Counted from the stretch's first letter, positions 25,871 to 37,399 are shown. The stretch is DNA of 64,000 nucleotides from Hoplostethus atlanticus (GCA_034670405.1 JAXDDX010000063.1:564501-628500), one strand, 5' to 3'. Made by a program: numbers and translations. Notes: a model not told the origin generated them from the letters alone.

Positions 25871-27003
25871 ATGAGGTCAAAGGAACTGCCTGCAGAGCTC
25901 AGAGACAGGATTGTGTTGAGGCACAGATCTGGGGAAGGCTACAAAAAAAATTCTAGCTACATTGAAGGTTCCCAAGAGCACAGTGGCCTCCATAATTCTT
26001 AAATGGAAGAAGTTTGGAACAACCAGGACTCTTCCTAGAGCTGGCTGCCCGGCCAAACTGAGCTATCGGGGAAGAAGGGCCTTGGTAAGTGAGGTGACCA
26101 AGAACCCAATGGTCACTCTGGCTGAGCTCCAAAGATCCTGTGTGGAGATGGGAGAAACTTCCAGAAGGACAACCATCACTGCAACACTCCACCGATCTGG
26201 GCTTTATGGCAGAGTGGCCAGGCGGAAGCCTCTCCTTAGTGAAAGACACAAGAAAGCCCGCTTGGAGTTTGCAAAAAAGCACCTAATGGACTCTCAGACT
26301 GTGAGAAACAAGATTCTCTGGTCTGATGAAACCAAGATTGAACTGTTTGGCCTCAATTCTAAGCGTCATGTCTGGAGGAAACCAGGCACCGCCCATCACC
26401 TGCCCAATACCATCCCAACGGTGAAGCATGGTGGTGGCAGCATCATGCTGTGGGGGTGTTTTTCAGCGGCAGGGACTGGGAGACTGGTCAGGGTTGAGGG
26501 AAAGCTGAACGGAGGAAAATACAGAGATATCCTTAATGAAAACCTGGTCCAGAGCGCTCAGGACCTCAGACTGGGCCAAAGGACAACAGGACAATGACCC
26601 TAAGCACACAGCCAAGACAACGCAGGAGTGGCTTAGGGACAACTCTGTGAATATCCTTGAGTGGCCCAGCCAGAGCCCTGACTTGAACCCAATTGAACAT
26701 CTCTGGAGAGACCTGAAAATGGCTGTCCACCGACAGTCCCCATCCAACCTGACAGACCTTGAAAGGATCTGCAGAGAAGAATGGCAGAAAATACCCAAAT
26801 CCAGGTGTGCAAAGCTTGTCATGTCATACCCAAGAAGACTCAAGGCTGTAATCGCTGCAAAAGGTGCTTCAACTAAGTACCGAGTAAAGGGTCTGAATAC
26901 TTATGTCAATGTGATATTTCAGTTTTTCCTTTTTAATAAATTTGCAAAAATTTCTAAAATCCCGTTTTTGCTTTGTCATTGTGGGGCATTGAGTGTAGAT
27001 TGA
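25871..27003 (+). pseudogene. Tc1 transposase (DD34E), frameshifted
   Basis: The start context GCCATGAGGTCAAAGGAACT at 25871 gives RSKELPAELRDRIVLRHRSG. A poly-A run near 25941-25949 then shifts the frame. The paired helix-turn-helix region follows (VPKSTVASIILKWKKFGTT, RTLPRAGCPAKLS), then the GRPR-like linker and the catalytic core. All three acidic residues are visible: [24 protein letters not shown] and [16 protein letters not shown] deletion of roughly 14 bases near 26580 separates the first aspartate from the other two. The usual stop after the ASTKY-R-KG end has become a sense codon, so the frame reads through to 27003. The protein would excise and reinsert the transposon at TA, but this copy cannot make it. 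Confidence 0.9.
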
Positions 27004-27091
27004 TGAGGGGGAAAATGAATTTAAACGATTTTAGCATAAGGCTGCAACATAACAAAATGTGAAAAAAGTGAAGGGGTCTGAATGCACTGTA

Positions 27092-27541
27092 TGTACCATC
27101 CATTCATTCGGTCTTCCCTTCTTGTATGTAAACATGCCATTCATCTACTGTACATCCTGGTTCTATGTCACCTAGTACCGTAGTTTTTTAGTATTTAGTG
27201 TTTAGGCCTTTGTATTTTGTATTATGCACCTTGCCTTTGAGACGGGGCCAGCAGCAGCGGGAGAGGACGGAGCGGGAGCGGGCCGTCTCCTGCCGCGGCG
27301 CCCAGCGGAGGTCTGCGGAGGCGCAGTTGGGAGCCGCCTGCAAGGGCTGACCAGTCGGGGTTGGGGCGGGATGCCCCTGGACGCCTGGCAGGCTGTGGCA
27401 GCCTTGGCTGGGGCTCCGCGGCTGGCCCACCGGGACCGAGGGAGGGCGCCGGCAGAGGGAGACGGCGCCGACGACCAGCTGCTGTCAAGACCTGGGCCGG
27501 GTTTATTGTGGACTGTGTGAATAAAACGGCCCTGCTGGCCA
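27092..27541. other. GC-rich island, origin unclear
   Basis: Positions 27235-27540 are strikingly GC- and CpG-rich compared with both sides, and open in several frames. The stretch ends with GTGTGAATAAAACGGCCC, which contains an AATAAA-type signal. It could be the 3' part of an unrecognised retroelement or a CpG island. No protein motif is convincing. Confidence 0.4.
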
Positions 27542-27745
27542 TTTAAAGGTCCCATATTATGGAAAACGGCTTATTCCTGGCGCTTATACATGTTCCACAG
27601 GAAATCATTTACCTAAGCAGCTGAGAAAATTTGAAATCTGGAAGTCAACCCGTTTTTCTGTATTTTCCTTTTTCTAAAAACGGTGCCAAAGATAGGAGAA
27701 AAACAGCCCGTTTCAGAAAGTAGCCCCTTTGGACGTCATAACGGG

Positions 27746-30027
27746 TGTTAGATCCCCGAAGCGAGGTCAGCCTCTTATCGGTCAGACAGAGGTGTCTCAC
27801 TTGGTGCCAGCTCTCCGTTTAAAGGGTCCGAGTTAGAAGCCTAAGCCTAGTGGGTATTACCCGGTTAGGTTAAGTCTAACTATCTAAGCTGGTGGCGAGG
27901 AGATTCGCCTGGCTTCTGACTGCCTTCGTCCGGACGTCTTACCCTTCTCAATCCGATGTCGCTGCCGGGCCAAATAGCACTAGGGCCCAACGACGCTATC
28001 GGCCACGTCCGTTAACGGCAGCTCTCCCCTATGATCAGTGCACTTGTTACGTGCCAGGTTAGTTTTAGCGGCTTGGATAATAAGCCCCAAGGGTACTGTT
28101 TGATTTAATTGGCTAGAGAAACCTATAAGAACCTTTTAGTTATTATACACACCTGATTACCTAACCTTTTACTACCTTGGAAGAATTCAATCATTCGATG
28201 TCCACTACTTTCTTGAATTGGTTATAATATTTATTAAATGCTTTAGCAAGGGCATACCATACAGCGTTATCAGATTTAAACAATAATATTGAACTCTATA
28301 CCTCGAACCTCCCCGGTGCATCATACACCGCCGCTCCGGGTTGGTTCTACCGTACCATATACCTCGAACCTCTCCCAGGCCTCATACACCGCGGCCTTAG
28401 GCAGTAGGTCCTACAGATACGCTTCCCCGGAGGTGGGAGATTCAACCAGTATAAAGTTCTACAGCAATCGATTTTTAACAATAAGGATAATAATAAAGAA
28501 ATAATAATAAAATATTAATAAAGAAGGATTAATTACCCTGCTGTGGTAAGATAATTCTAATCATATAATTTTGGAACGAGAGAGGGAGAAACCTGGCGGG
28601 CCCGACCTTGTTCCTCTCCTGCTGTTGCCGCTGTTATTCAGTGATGGTTTCGTCTGGGTACGAACTCAGTGTGGATCTCGTCTGGGTACGAGCTCAGTGT
28701 GGATCTCGTCTGGGTACGAGCTCAGTGTGGATCTCGTCTGGGTACGAGCTCAGATAAGGAAGAGCGACTCTCAATTCCTGATGTTGCGACAGCGGTCCGG
28801 CAGAGTGAGCGAGGGAGACAAAGAAGTTAAATTTCTATCTTGCAGTCTTGGTAGTTGGTTGATCCTTCAATCGGTTGGTCTTGTCTTTAATGCACAAAGT
28901 TCAGTTCGGTTACTGCAGATATTCTTCAAAGTCTTTCACTCCGGAGTGCAGAAAATACTCTGAGTCCAAATCCCATCCACGGACGGTGGAGATTCTTCTT
29001 AGTGTTTTCCTGCTCCGTAGTTGCTCTCTTCTCTTCTCGTGTAAAGGGTTTGCATGAAGTAGGATCAACCAGGCATATTCAGAGACAGTCAAGCAACCCT
29101 GAATAGCCCCGTTTCCTTAGTCTCCAATAGTCTTATACCTCTACTACGGCCATAAATTACCATGTCATTATCCTCGGTCCTCAGATGGACCTGGCCTCTC
29201 CCATCTCTCTGTGTTCCTTTACTCTTACATCATTTGATTAGTTACAACATCTTATTCGTTACAACATCATCTGCTTCACTACATCTTAATCATCAGTTAT
29301 TTCTATTGCTTCACCTCCTTGTCCCAGGATGTCTTGCTCTCGGGCCTCCGTTTTCAATAGTGACCGGCGGCACTTCTCTAAGTCCGCTTTACTCTGGCCT
29401 TGACCTAACTACCACAGGTTATTGCACATTGTTCCCTGTCTTAGCAGCAGTCATATTTATAGTCATGTTTTCTATCCCTCCCATAGAATACATACTTTGA
29501 ATCAACCTTGATCCCTGGCTAAAATTCACCTAGCTTATCCATCAACATGGATTCTAAGCTGATTATTAATATTACATACAAATTTCTCTCATTTTGTACA
29601 CACATACCAATCATTGGTTAATACTTTGTACACACATACCAATCATTGGTTATTACAATTCTAACAGTCTGCTCTTTTCTAGGCCCTGCAGAGATATACA
29701 CACTTCCTCTTTTACTCCCGGCCTGGCTCCATTCGATACAACAATGTTTTATGAATCACTCTAGTTTCTTTGTTTAATGATTTCTTAACTTCCTCTTCCT
29801 AGCTGCAGACTCTGCAGACTCTTCTGGGCCTAAATGATTACTCCTGCATTTCTAGCTTCAACATTTCTAGCGTTAGCTTTAGCTGATTTCACAATAGCAT
29901 TCTTAGCTTTAACTGAGTCTCTTAAGCATTGCTCCCTCTGCTGGATTAGATAAGTGTTACACATTTTTGGTCTATTCTAGGTGTCTGACCTTTCTTTCTT
30001 AACATCTGATCTTCAACTTACTTGACA
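27746..30027. mobile_element. LTR-like insertion of 2.28 kb with CGGG target duplication
   Basis: The insertion starts with TGTTAGATCCCCGAAG and ends with TCAACTTACTTGACA, so it has TG...CA termini. It is flanked by CGGG at 27742-27745 and 30028-30031. Removing it would rejoin a plausible continuous MITE sequence. It contains a 28-bp tandem array (28650-28753), an A-rich segment with AATAAAATATTAATAAAG near 28500, and a doubled TTTGTACACACATACCAATC near 29615-29650. No gag, pol or env frame is present. A solo LTR of an unusually long type is the best reading, but a nonautonomous LTR element is possible. Confidence 0.5.
28650..28753 (+). repeat. 28-bp tandem repeat inside the LTR-like insertion
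   Basis: The unit TCGTCTGGGTACGAGCTCAG plus TGTGGATC is repeated nearly four times with almost no divergence. Direct repeats of this kind are common in the U3 region of LTRs, where they act as enhancers. Here that role is only an inference from position. Confidence 0.85.
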
Positions 30028-31337
30028 CGGGCTAATCCAGCCCCTCTCAGAGCATGCCCACGCCCAGGTGAACAACCAATCCCATTTACGTCGTCGCAAA
30101 ATGCAGCTCACGGCAGTGCCGCAAGCCGTTGCTTATGGTGCATTCCATTGTACTCGGAAATCGATAATTCAGAGTCGGTATTCCTAACTTCCAATCTAAA
30201 TGTGTTCCAGTGCATCTGCTCGGGAAAACATAATCACCCGCAGCAAACTCATGTTTGTATGGTAAGTCTCAGAATGTTACAAGCATCTAAACTCAACATC
30301 AACTACTACAGCGCCATTAGTGAAGAGAATCGGCGCATCACATTCGGACGCCGTTTTTTCCGAGTACACTGGAATGCACCATTACTTTGCGACGACTGAA
30401 GCTAAAACAACATATCAGGAGATATATCAACTCTCCAGTTATTATTTTGTAGGATGCAGGCAGCAACATAGATCCCTGCACAGTCTCCCAACACGCGAAA
30501 ATGCCAGGACAGAGTGGATTAATTTTATTTTTAACGGCAACGCTACAGTTTTTTCTGTGTGTGATGATCAGTCCTCAGACTGCTTGAGCAACGGCAGGAT
30601 TAGCATCTAAATTGAAGCTTAAAGATGGAGCAATTCATAAGGTACGTGACCCATCTGCAAACTTGGAATCTGTAAGTGTCACCATGTTTTGATTTAATTT
30701 ACCAAATTAGTCTAGTTAGTATATTCGACTGCTGGTTAGCTAACGAGCTAGCGGGGCTAGCCACGGGCTTGTTGGGCGTGGAAGAAGTAAGAAGACTAAA
30801 GCTGGAGTCATTAAAAGTAAAGTAAAGTAAAAGTAAAGTTATTGGTTGGAGTCAGGACTCATCTTTAAGTTATTTGTTGGGACCAGTGTCTGTTTTATAA
30901 GTCTGTCGAACGTGTCGAACTAGCCACCATTAGTACAATGCGTTTGGTTGTTTGGCTGCGCTGTTTGGATGCAAATAGATTGCGTCCAATAATATATTGG
31001 CTAACTAGCTCAACAAAATTGTCAATCCTAGCTTGTCTGCAAGTTGTATTCAATAAGCTTATGGACATAAACAGACCGGCTACAGCAGAGAGTGTCGCTC
31101 ACACACCCACATACACAAAACAAAGTACAATATTACACAGAATTGTTATCATTGAGAAACTAAGTGGAACCGCCTCAGCTGCCTCTTCCCATTCTGGGTC
31201 AGGCTCCGGCTCAAACATGTACGGTCTCAGTGTTGGTTCTGGAGCGGCTGCCATGGTTATGGTAGATTTCTGCATCAAGCTTATTTGTTTACCTTGAGCA
31301 GCATGAGCGCTCTGCTCTCCGCCTCCGCCAGGCGATT

Positions 31338-31500
31338 GCGTGGAGGTTGTATGTAATGAGCACTGCTCTGATTGGCCGCCTCACGCCTCACGCCTCACGC
31401 CTCAGAGCAGTGCTAACCTAATAAAAAAAACCTAACACAGCTTTGGCTAAATGAGCACACTTGGTCCATAAAAAGTGCTCATTACATACAACCTCCACGC
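31338..31500. repeat. Foldback with 26-bp perfect arms and a templated LINE segment
   Basis: The arms at 31338-31363 and 31475-31500 are perfect inverted copies (left arm begins GCGTGGAGGTTGTATG). Inside lies a second perfect 12-bp inverted pair at 31359-31370 and 31403-31414, with a triplicated CACGCCT between. Then comes a 49-base segment at 31427-31475 that is identical to 32139-32187 in the neighbouring L2 remnant. No open frame is involved. Confidence 0.9.
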
Positions 31501-31678
31501 CCTCAAAACAGCCTGTTCTTTACAATGGAGAAAATGAGAGACTGAAACACACACCACAGAAGCTGGTTTTAGGATTTTTTTTGATATAGACTTCACAAAC
31601 GTCTTGTAAAGACCCCCAGGGACAGTTTAAATAGCCCAAAATGAGTACAATACCCCCCCTTTAACTCTCCCCTGCCTA

Positions 31679-31730
31679 TGTCTCTGTCTGTCACGGACCC
31701 CGGTACTGTGGCACCTTGCCACATCCTGCT
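31679..31730 (+). repeat. Short dispersed repeat with hairpin, copy 1
   Basis: TGTCTCTGTCTGTCACGGAC continues into CCCGGTACTGTGGCACCTTG. About 50 bases resemble the reverse complement of 43178-43228, including a small hairpin (TGTGGCA with TGCCACA). It is probably the terminus of an unrecognised element. Confidence 0.5.
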
Positions 31731-31775
31731 TATCACAGGACAGTCAGCAGGGCGTGCTCAATGCATTAGTATAGC

Positions 31776-31850
31776 GCAGGGGTTCTTAACCTTTTTGCAA
31801 GTGCGACCCCCTTTTGAGGGTTAAAATATTTTGCGACTCACACTCTTAAC
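31776..31850 (+). mobile_element. hAT-type terminus fragment
   Basis: CAGGGGTTCTTAACCTTTTT followed by GCGACCCCCTTTTGAGGG is typical of the terminal repeat of Charlie/hAT-type MITEs. No matching opposite end was found. Confidence 0.5.
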
Positions 31851-31939
31851 CTTGTGCTGTCCTCTGGTATTGCCTGGAGGATGTGCAAACAATAGATGTT
31901 TGCACAGATCATAAAACAATTGTTTTTAAGTCTCTTCTA

Positions 31940-33520
31940 CCCTCCTCTATTTCAAAGCCTTGCGCTTTGGTATGATCTTGCATCCTCAACTCGGAATCAA
32001 ATTCTCAAAGGCTTTCTCTATAACTATAAACTACTACACTTCTGAGCAACCTCTTAGCAATACTGATGACCTGGTAAGATCTTTCAGTAACTGCCTAGCC
32101 ATCCTCGATTCAATTGCTCCTTCTAAAGAAAGAAAACTAAAACCTAACACAGCTTTGGCTAAATGAGCACACTTGGTCCATAAAAAGAGTGCAGAAAAGC
32201 AGCGTGCAGATGGAAGACTGATAAACTACATATATCTTTGAACATACTTAAAAATCTGCCATTTAGAAATGCTAGATTATTTCTCCAATTTCTCCAATAC
32301 TCCAATTCCCCTGGTAAAAGCTGTCACAACTCCACAATTCCACTCCACAAAAGTAATCAATTCCATCGTCAGCCCCTCCCATGTAAAATGCAATGAATTT
32401 TAAAACTATTTTACCACAAATTCATACTTTGTTGACTCATCTAGAACCCATCACACTTTCAGACTTGAAATTATAACACATGAAATCCTCTTCTTGCCAT
32501 CAGCATTCCCACTAGGCTGTTGAAGGAGGTAATGGGAACAGTTGGACCATTTATTCTTTCTATTATGAATAGCTCCTTGGTCACTGGTTCCTTCCCTTCT
32601 TTCAAACATGCCATTGTTCAGCCACTATTGAAGAAACCTAACCCTTGTTCTCAACAATTACAGACCCATTTCAAAATTATCTTTGTTATCCAAGGTTCTT
32701 GGGAGAGTAGTTTCCTCTCAGCTCATTCCTTTTATGAATACTAATAACATTTGAGAAGTTCCAATCTGGCTTTAAAGCTCTCCACAGCACAGCAGGAGAG
32801 TGCACTTGTGAAAGTAACCATCAACCTCTTACTTGAAGCTGACGCAGGACACTGTCCTTTTAGATGCAGCTTTAGATACAAGCGATCACTCTATCTTCAT
32901 CAATCGATTTGAAAATTGGGTTGGCATCCAGGACAGCGCTCTGAAATGGTTTTGCTCCTACCCTGCCAACAGAACCTTCTCAGTGGTTGTTGGGAACGTC
33001 ACATCATCAGCTCCTTCCTTATGCGGTACCTTCTTCATTCTGTTCTCAATATACATGCTTCCGCTAGATCAAATCATTCGCAAACATATTTTATTCCATT
33101 GTTACACAGATGATACCCAACTGTATGTTCCCATGAAAACCAGTGATTCTTTTGACTGATCTTTTAATCCCCTATGAACTGCGTAACCTTTTCAGGCAGG
33201 GCACTTTTGTCTGTTCCTGAGTCCCAACTAAAGACTAAAGGTCTTTGGAACGCTGCCCTTCGCTTAAATCCCTCCTCAAACAAATCTTTCTGAAAAATAT
33301 ATGTATAATATGTGTTTATTTCTACTATTTTATTGTTGTTTTATTTAACTATTACTTCCACGTTTTATTTTGTATTGCTCCATTTTGCACACTTTATTAA
33401 GATTGTTATTCTATTTTTCCTTCTTGGAGATTTTAATCACTGTAGTTTTTCAACTTTATTCTTATTTTGTTAAGCACTTTATAATTGTTTTTGAAAAGTG
33501 CTATCAAATAAAGTTTATTA

Positions 33521-33556
<36 letters not shown>
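31940..33556 (+). pseudogene. Old L2-clade LINE remnant
   Basis: Scattered frames follow L2 ORF2 order. NCLAILDSIAPSKERKLK lies in the linker, HAIVQPLLKKPNPCSQQLQT at the RT start, then DTSDHSIFINRFENWVGIQD (motif A, with the aspartate region altered) and SIYMLPLDQIIRKHILF with HCYTDDTQLYVPMKTSD (motif C, where ADD has become TDD). Many frameshifts, a lost motif B and a divergent (ATT)n tail at 33519-33556 show it is much older than the copies at 10-13 and 24-26 kb. It is the source of the 49 bases copied into the foldback at 31427-31475. Confidence 0.85.
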
Positions 33557-33635
33557 GTTTCTACCCACGGTAAGGGCATTTCTACCTGACAACATTTCTA
33601 CCTTTCTGATGTTTCTGCCTGTTTCTGGTTGTATT
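33557..33635. repeat. 21-bp minisatellite family, locus 3 (short)
   Basis: Three or four units of the GTTTCTACCCACGGTAAGG type follow directly after the ATT tail of the LINE. The sequence matches the units at 8445-8790 and 23600-24132. Confidence 0.6.
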
Positions 33636-33754
33636 CCATAGGAAGTACCAATCCACTTTTCCACCAACAGCCACAGTTTGGAGGCTGTGAGCACAATGAC
33701 TCAACTGTGCTCCGTTCACTTCATTAAAAACGCTTTTCCGGGCTGGACAGCTCA

Positions 33755-34751
33755 GGCCGAATCCCAATTCTCATTTTCACCCCTACGGCTCGTTTTCGAG
33801 GGCTCCCTCGCCCTTCGGCTTGGCCCTCGGAACAGAGTTACAAGGGGTAGTGGTTTAAATCTCTCCCTATGAAATGGGACAACCCTTCAAGACCCTGATA
33901 CGTCATCGATGACGTTTACGTAAAGAGACGCGACAAGTTTGTTATCGGACTTTACTATGGCAATAATGGTATTATCACAGTGACATTTGCCATTCATCTG
34001 ATGGAGATAGAAAAGCATGGACACTCGCGATTCGTTCACAATTTATAGGTTTCACGCTACCAATCGATCAAACAAGTCATCAAATAAAAAAGACCACTGC
34101 TTCATTACCAGTCCACTTCATGACAGAATAGCGTTAGCAGTGCTCTGTAGGCTAGCAAGCCGTGCTCCTAACGTTACCCTGCCAGTCTGCACTGATATTA
34201 GAGGAGCCGTAACAAGTGTAGCAACTTCGCTGCTGGACTTTAGTTATATTTCGGGCGTCATATGCCATCAAAGGGGGGAAATGCAACATGGAAATATGTC
34301 AAAATGCGGGACTGTCATGCACAAATCAGCCTAAAAACAATGTTGTAACGTTAACTGGCGAGGTAGAGACATCGGCATACTAGTGATTTTTTGTTATGCT
34401 TGTTATAAAGAAAAGGTCTATAATACATTGAAACGACATTAAACTAAGATAATACGATGGTTACAATATTTTTAAAATCTTTATTACCGAAGAAAATACT
34501 ACATCTGTGGTTCACTTTGGATGGTAGAGTAGCGTTCGCCATGATCTTCTAGTTGATTCGCAAGTCATTCTGGGAGACTTCTCCTAACCCTCGGTTTGTA
34601 GTGTGCCCCTGAAAAATCTCCGTTTGGAGGGCTATGTAGCCCTAGCACTTCGCCCTACCCCTCGATCCCAACGAGAATCGGGACACCCTACCCCTAAACG
34701 TGAATGCGCAAAACGGAGGGGTAGGGCGAAGGGGTGAATTGGGATTCGGCC
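33755..34751. mobile_element. 1-kb nonautonomous transposon, copy A
   Basis: The inverted termini are GGCCGAATCCCAATTC at 33755 and GAATTGGGATTCGGCC ending at 34751. The 997-bp interior is shared with copies B (36055-36600) and C (58651-59656). The subterminal parts are rich in CCCTACCCC-type runs. The copy lacks the ATG of the small minus-strand frame that is intact in B and C. The superfamily is not certain; copy C suggests 8-bp target duplications, as for hAT. Confidence 0.8.
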
Positions 34752-34852
34752 TCAGTCTCAGGGTCATGGGTTCAATCCCCACAGTGTCAACTACCGCCTT
34801 TGTAAGTCTTTTTGGATAAAAGCGTTTGCTAAAGGACTGTAATATAATGCTA
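34752..34852 (+). mobile_element. SINE 3' part with B box and L2-type tail
   Basis: A tRNA-like B box, GGGTTCAATCCC, near 34769 is followed by TTGTAAGTCTTTTTGGATAA and AAGCGTTTGCTAAAGGACTG. This is the same tail type as at 1-125. The A box end appears to be missing, cut off by copy A. Confidence 0.6.
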
Positions 34853-35794
34853 TTTTACTGTTTGCTCGGTTTGAACTTGAGGCAGTGAAGTGAAGGAAGA
34901 TAGACAAGCAGATACATAAGCAGGTAAGTAGATAGACAAAAAGAGACAGGCAAGTACGCATGTAAACTGACAGACAGACAGTTAGACAGACAGAGCTGGG
35001 CGGTAGCCCACCATGATGTGATGTCATATTTCCAGGCTGACATCCCTCCCTGCATCTGTCTACTGTGATTTATGTTACTTCTACACACAATATAAGTAAT
35101 GGGCTGCCATTCACTTAGCACACCACACACACACACAGATATATATACACACACACAGTGACACACCTCTGTACATTTACACAAATTAATCCTGGCACAG
35201 GGTCATACATTCCAGCAATGTCACCTCCCTCTCAAACCCTGTCTTCTTGATGTTTTATGGCAGCCTGGTGCAAATCTCACCAGGCACCGGTTTTAACTAC
35301 GTCCTTTTTGATAAAGCCTGTTTTGTTTTAAACTGTCATTAACAAAGAAAACACAGTTTTGACAATGAGACCTGTGTGCAGCACAATTCAAATTGTATTT
35401 GATTTTTTCTCATTTAGACTTCTGCAACTCTCTGTATTTCTGCCACATTTAAAAGTCTCTCTCTGGTCTCCAACTTCTAAAAAGCACAGCAACCAGGACT
35501 ACCTGTTTGTTTCTGAATTTATAAAAAATCAAGAGTTTTCTATTAGCTCTTCCAAAGTCTAGATTAAAAACAATTATTTGCTGTTCCAGGGTTTAGATTA
35601 ACAAGACTAGATGTTCTTGGTGATTACTGGGCCATTCTGGTGTATGATTTCTTCTTCTTACAGCAGACATAGTTTAGCTAATGCATTAAGGTAATGGGAA
35701 ATGCTACATAGAACACTTGAAATCAATGAGAGAGAACTACGATTGTGTAATTTACTTTATTTGGCAGGGCAATGTATTCATGCATACACACATG
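34853..35794. other. Intergenic with CA-type repeats
   Basis: GACA/GATA-like short repeats at 34890-34995 and a CA/TA microsatellite near 35122-35160 account for the open frames here. No gene is recognised. Confidence 0.5.
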
Positions 35795-35925
35795 AACCGA
35801 CCAGAGGAGGCGCTAGTGCAGCGACCAGGACACATACCCTTCCGGCTTCCCACCCGCAGACACGGCCAATTGTGTCTGTAGGGAGGTAACGCAGAGGTTC
35901 GAACCTGCGACCTCAGCGTCCCATC
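35795..35925 (-). mobile_element. tRNA-related SINE fragment
   Basis: On the minus strand, GAGGTCGCAGGTTCGAACCT (B box GGTTCGAACC) is followed by ACACAATTGGCCGTGTCTGC and GGTGGGAAGCCGGAAGGG. This is a body found in fish SINEs. The A-box half is not evident, so the copy is 5'-truncated. Confidence 0.6.
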
Positions 35926-36054
35926 AGGTGATGACTATTTGTTGACACACAAGTTAATAACTAGTATCCTTAGAATTAAACATTTCATAACAATACTGCT
36001 CATCAGGCTCTGTTTCCCATCAAATTTGTCCCATGTATTATTGCTTTCATTATT

Positions 36055-36600
36055 GCAACTTCGCTGATGGACTTTAGTTATATTTCGGGCGTCATATGCC
36101 ATCAAAGGGGGGAAATGCGACATGGAAATATGTCAAAATGTGGGACTGTCATGCACAAATCAGCCTAAAAACAATGTTGTAATGTTAACTAGCGAGGGAG
36201 AGACATCGGCATACTAGCGATTTTTTTTGTTATGGTTGTTATAAAGAAACGGTCTATAATACATTGAAACGACATTAAACTAAGATAATACGACGGTCAG
36301 AATATTTTTTAAATCTTTATTAACGAAGAAAATACTACATCTGTGGTTCACTTTGGATGGTAGTGTAGCGTTCGCCATGATCTTCCAGTTGATTCGCAGG
36401 TCATTCTGGGAGACTTCTCCTAACCCTTGGTTTGTAGTGTGCCCCTGAAAAATCTCCGTTTGGAGGGCCATGTAGCCCTAACACTTCGCCCTACCCCGCG
36501 ATCCCAACAAGAATCAGGACACCCTACCCCTACACGTGAATGCGCAAAACAGAGGGGAAGGGCTAAGTGGTAGGGCCAAGGGGTGAATTGGGATTCGGCC
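36055..36600. mobile_element. 1-kb nonautonomous transposon, copy B (5'-truncated)
   Basis: Homology to copy A starts at GCAACTTCGCTG and runs to the terminus GAATTGGGATTCGGCC at 36600. The left half is absent. The minus strand holds an intact 63-codon frame (36280-36471) that begins MALQTEIFQGHTTNQGLGEV and is shared with copy C at 59336-59527. Confidence 0.8.
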
Positions 36601-37399
36601 CAAGTTTCCTCCCATGCTGCAAAGCCAGATATCTACCATTCAGTCTGAGGGGAAACCTCCCTGGCCAAAGGAGATATTTCGTCTTGCAGGGTTTCAAGCA
36701 GGGACATTCTGCTACACTAGGATACATTTGGTCAGAATTGGTTGGAATGGAATGTTCCAGAATTCTACTCTTTGCCCAAAGGTAGGCTAAAGATCGTTCT
36801 AGACGCAGTTTCTGCAACGTCTTGCCAATGAGCAAACGATATGTATGGGACGTAGTCCCAACACTACTCGTGCCAACATCGGTCAGATGTGTCTGTGCTA
36901 TTGAGTTGTAGACTGTGCTATGACTTACAAATCCTTTCTGCACTTATCTGTTTGACAGCTGGAAAACCCAAATCTTTGACATAGGCAATACACAATAACT
37001 ATAGACAAGATGTACAAAAATATTTGAATGCTATATTCAATGTAAGATATGTGTAAGACACTAATGAACTAGAATTTTAAGTTCCAATAAACCCTAATAC
37101 TGCCAGCATGAAAAATCTATGGTATTAAGAAGGAAAACACATGCATCACTGGGTCCCATTGCAACAGTTTATAGAATGTAGTAGAATGTAATGTACAAAG
37201 GATTACAAAATGATCTAGTGTCAAAACCCTAATTCTAACCAATGAGTTAACCATTCAGCATATAAATGAAAAAAATGTCCTGTTTGAAGAATATTGTCTC
37301 AGTTCTATCCTACGAGAGGCCGTATAGGCTATATTTCATACTTTACCTCTCGCATATACAAGTGAAATGCTCTTACATACACATATGAAATGCTCTCAC
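36601..37399. other. Intergenic, nothing recognised
   Basis: No gene is recognised. Overlapping frames near 36563-36943 lie partly in copy B. Confidence 0.4.

Larger units (their letters stand above)
24527..27089 (+). mobile_element. Tc1/mariner element interrupted by an L2 copy
   Basis: The left flank retains GTCCACCTGTGGCAAATTAA and TTGATTGGACATGATTT. After the L2 insertion the element resumes with TTGGAAAGGCACACACCTGT, the expected continuation in this Tc1 family. The transposase gene follows, then GTGAAAAAAGTGAAGGGGTC and the terminus CTGAATGCACTG before a TA dinucleotide at 27090. The left terminal inverted repeat is missing: the sequence joins the LTR-like unit at 24526/24527. The element is therefore truncated on the left and interrupted inside. 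Confidence 0.85.
27547..31659. mobile_element. MITE-like element with AAAGGTCCCATATTATG end
   Basis: The left terminus AGGTCCCATATTATGG follows TTTAA at 27542-27546, and the degenerate right terminus ends in CCCCCCC followed by TTTAA at 31660-31664. The TTAAAGGTCCCATATTATG start is a very common nonautonomous teleost repeat end. The internal part is interrupted by the LTR-like insertion at 27746-30027 and contains the foldback at 31338-31500. Short open frames inside (for example around 30022-30610 and 30938-31297) show no family motif. The right end is weakly matched, so the outer boundary is tentative. Confidence 0.5.

Noticed and set aside
27224-27555. GC-rich overlapping frames of about 100 codons
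   Set aside because: All frames are open because of base composition; no domain or consistent start is visible.
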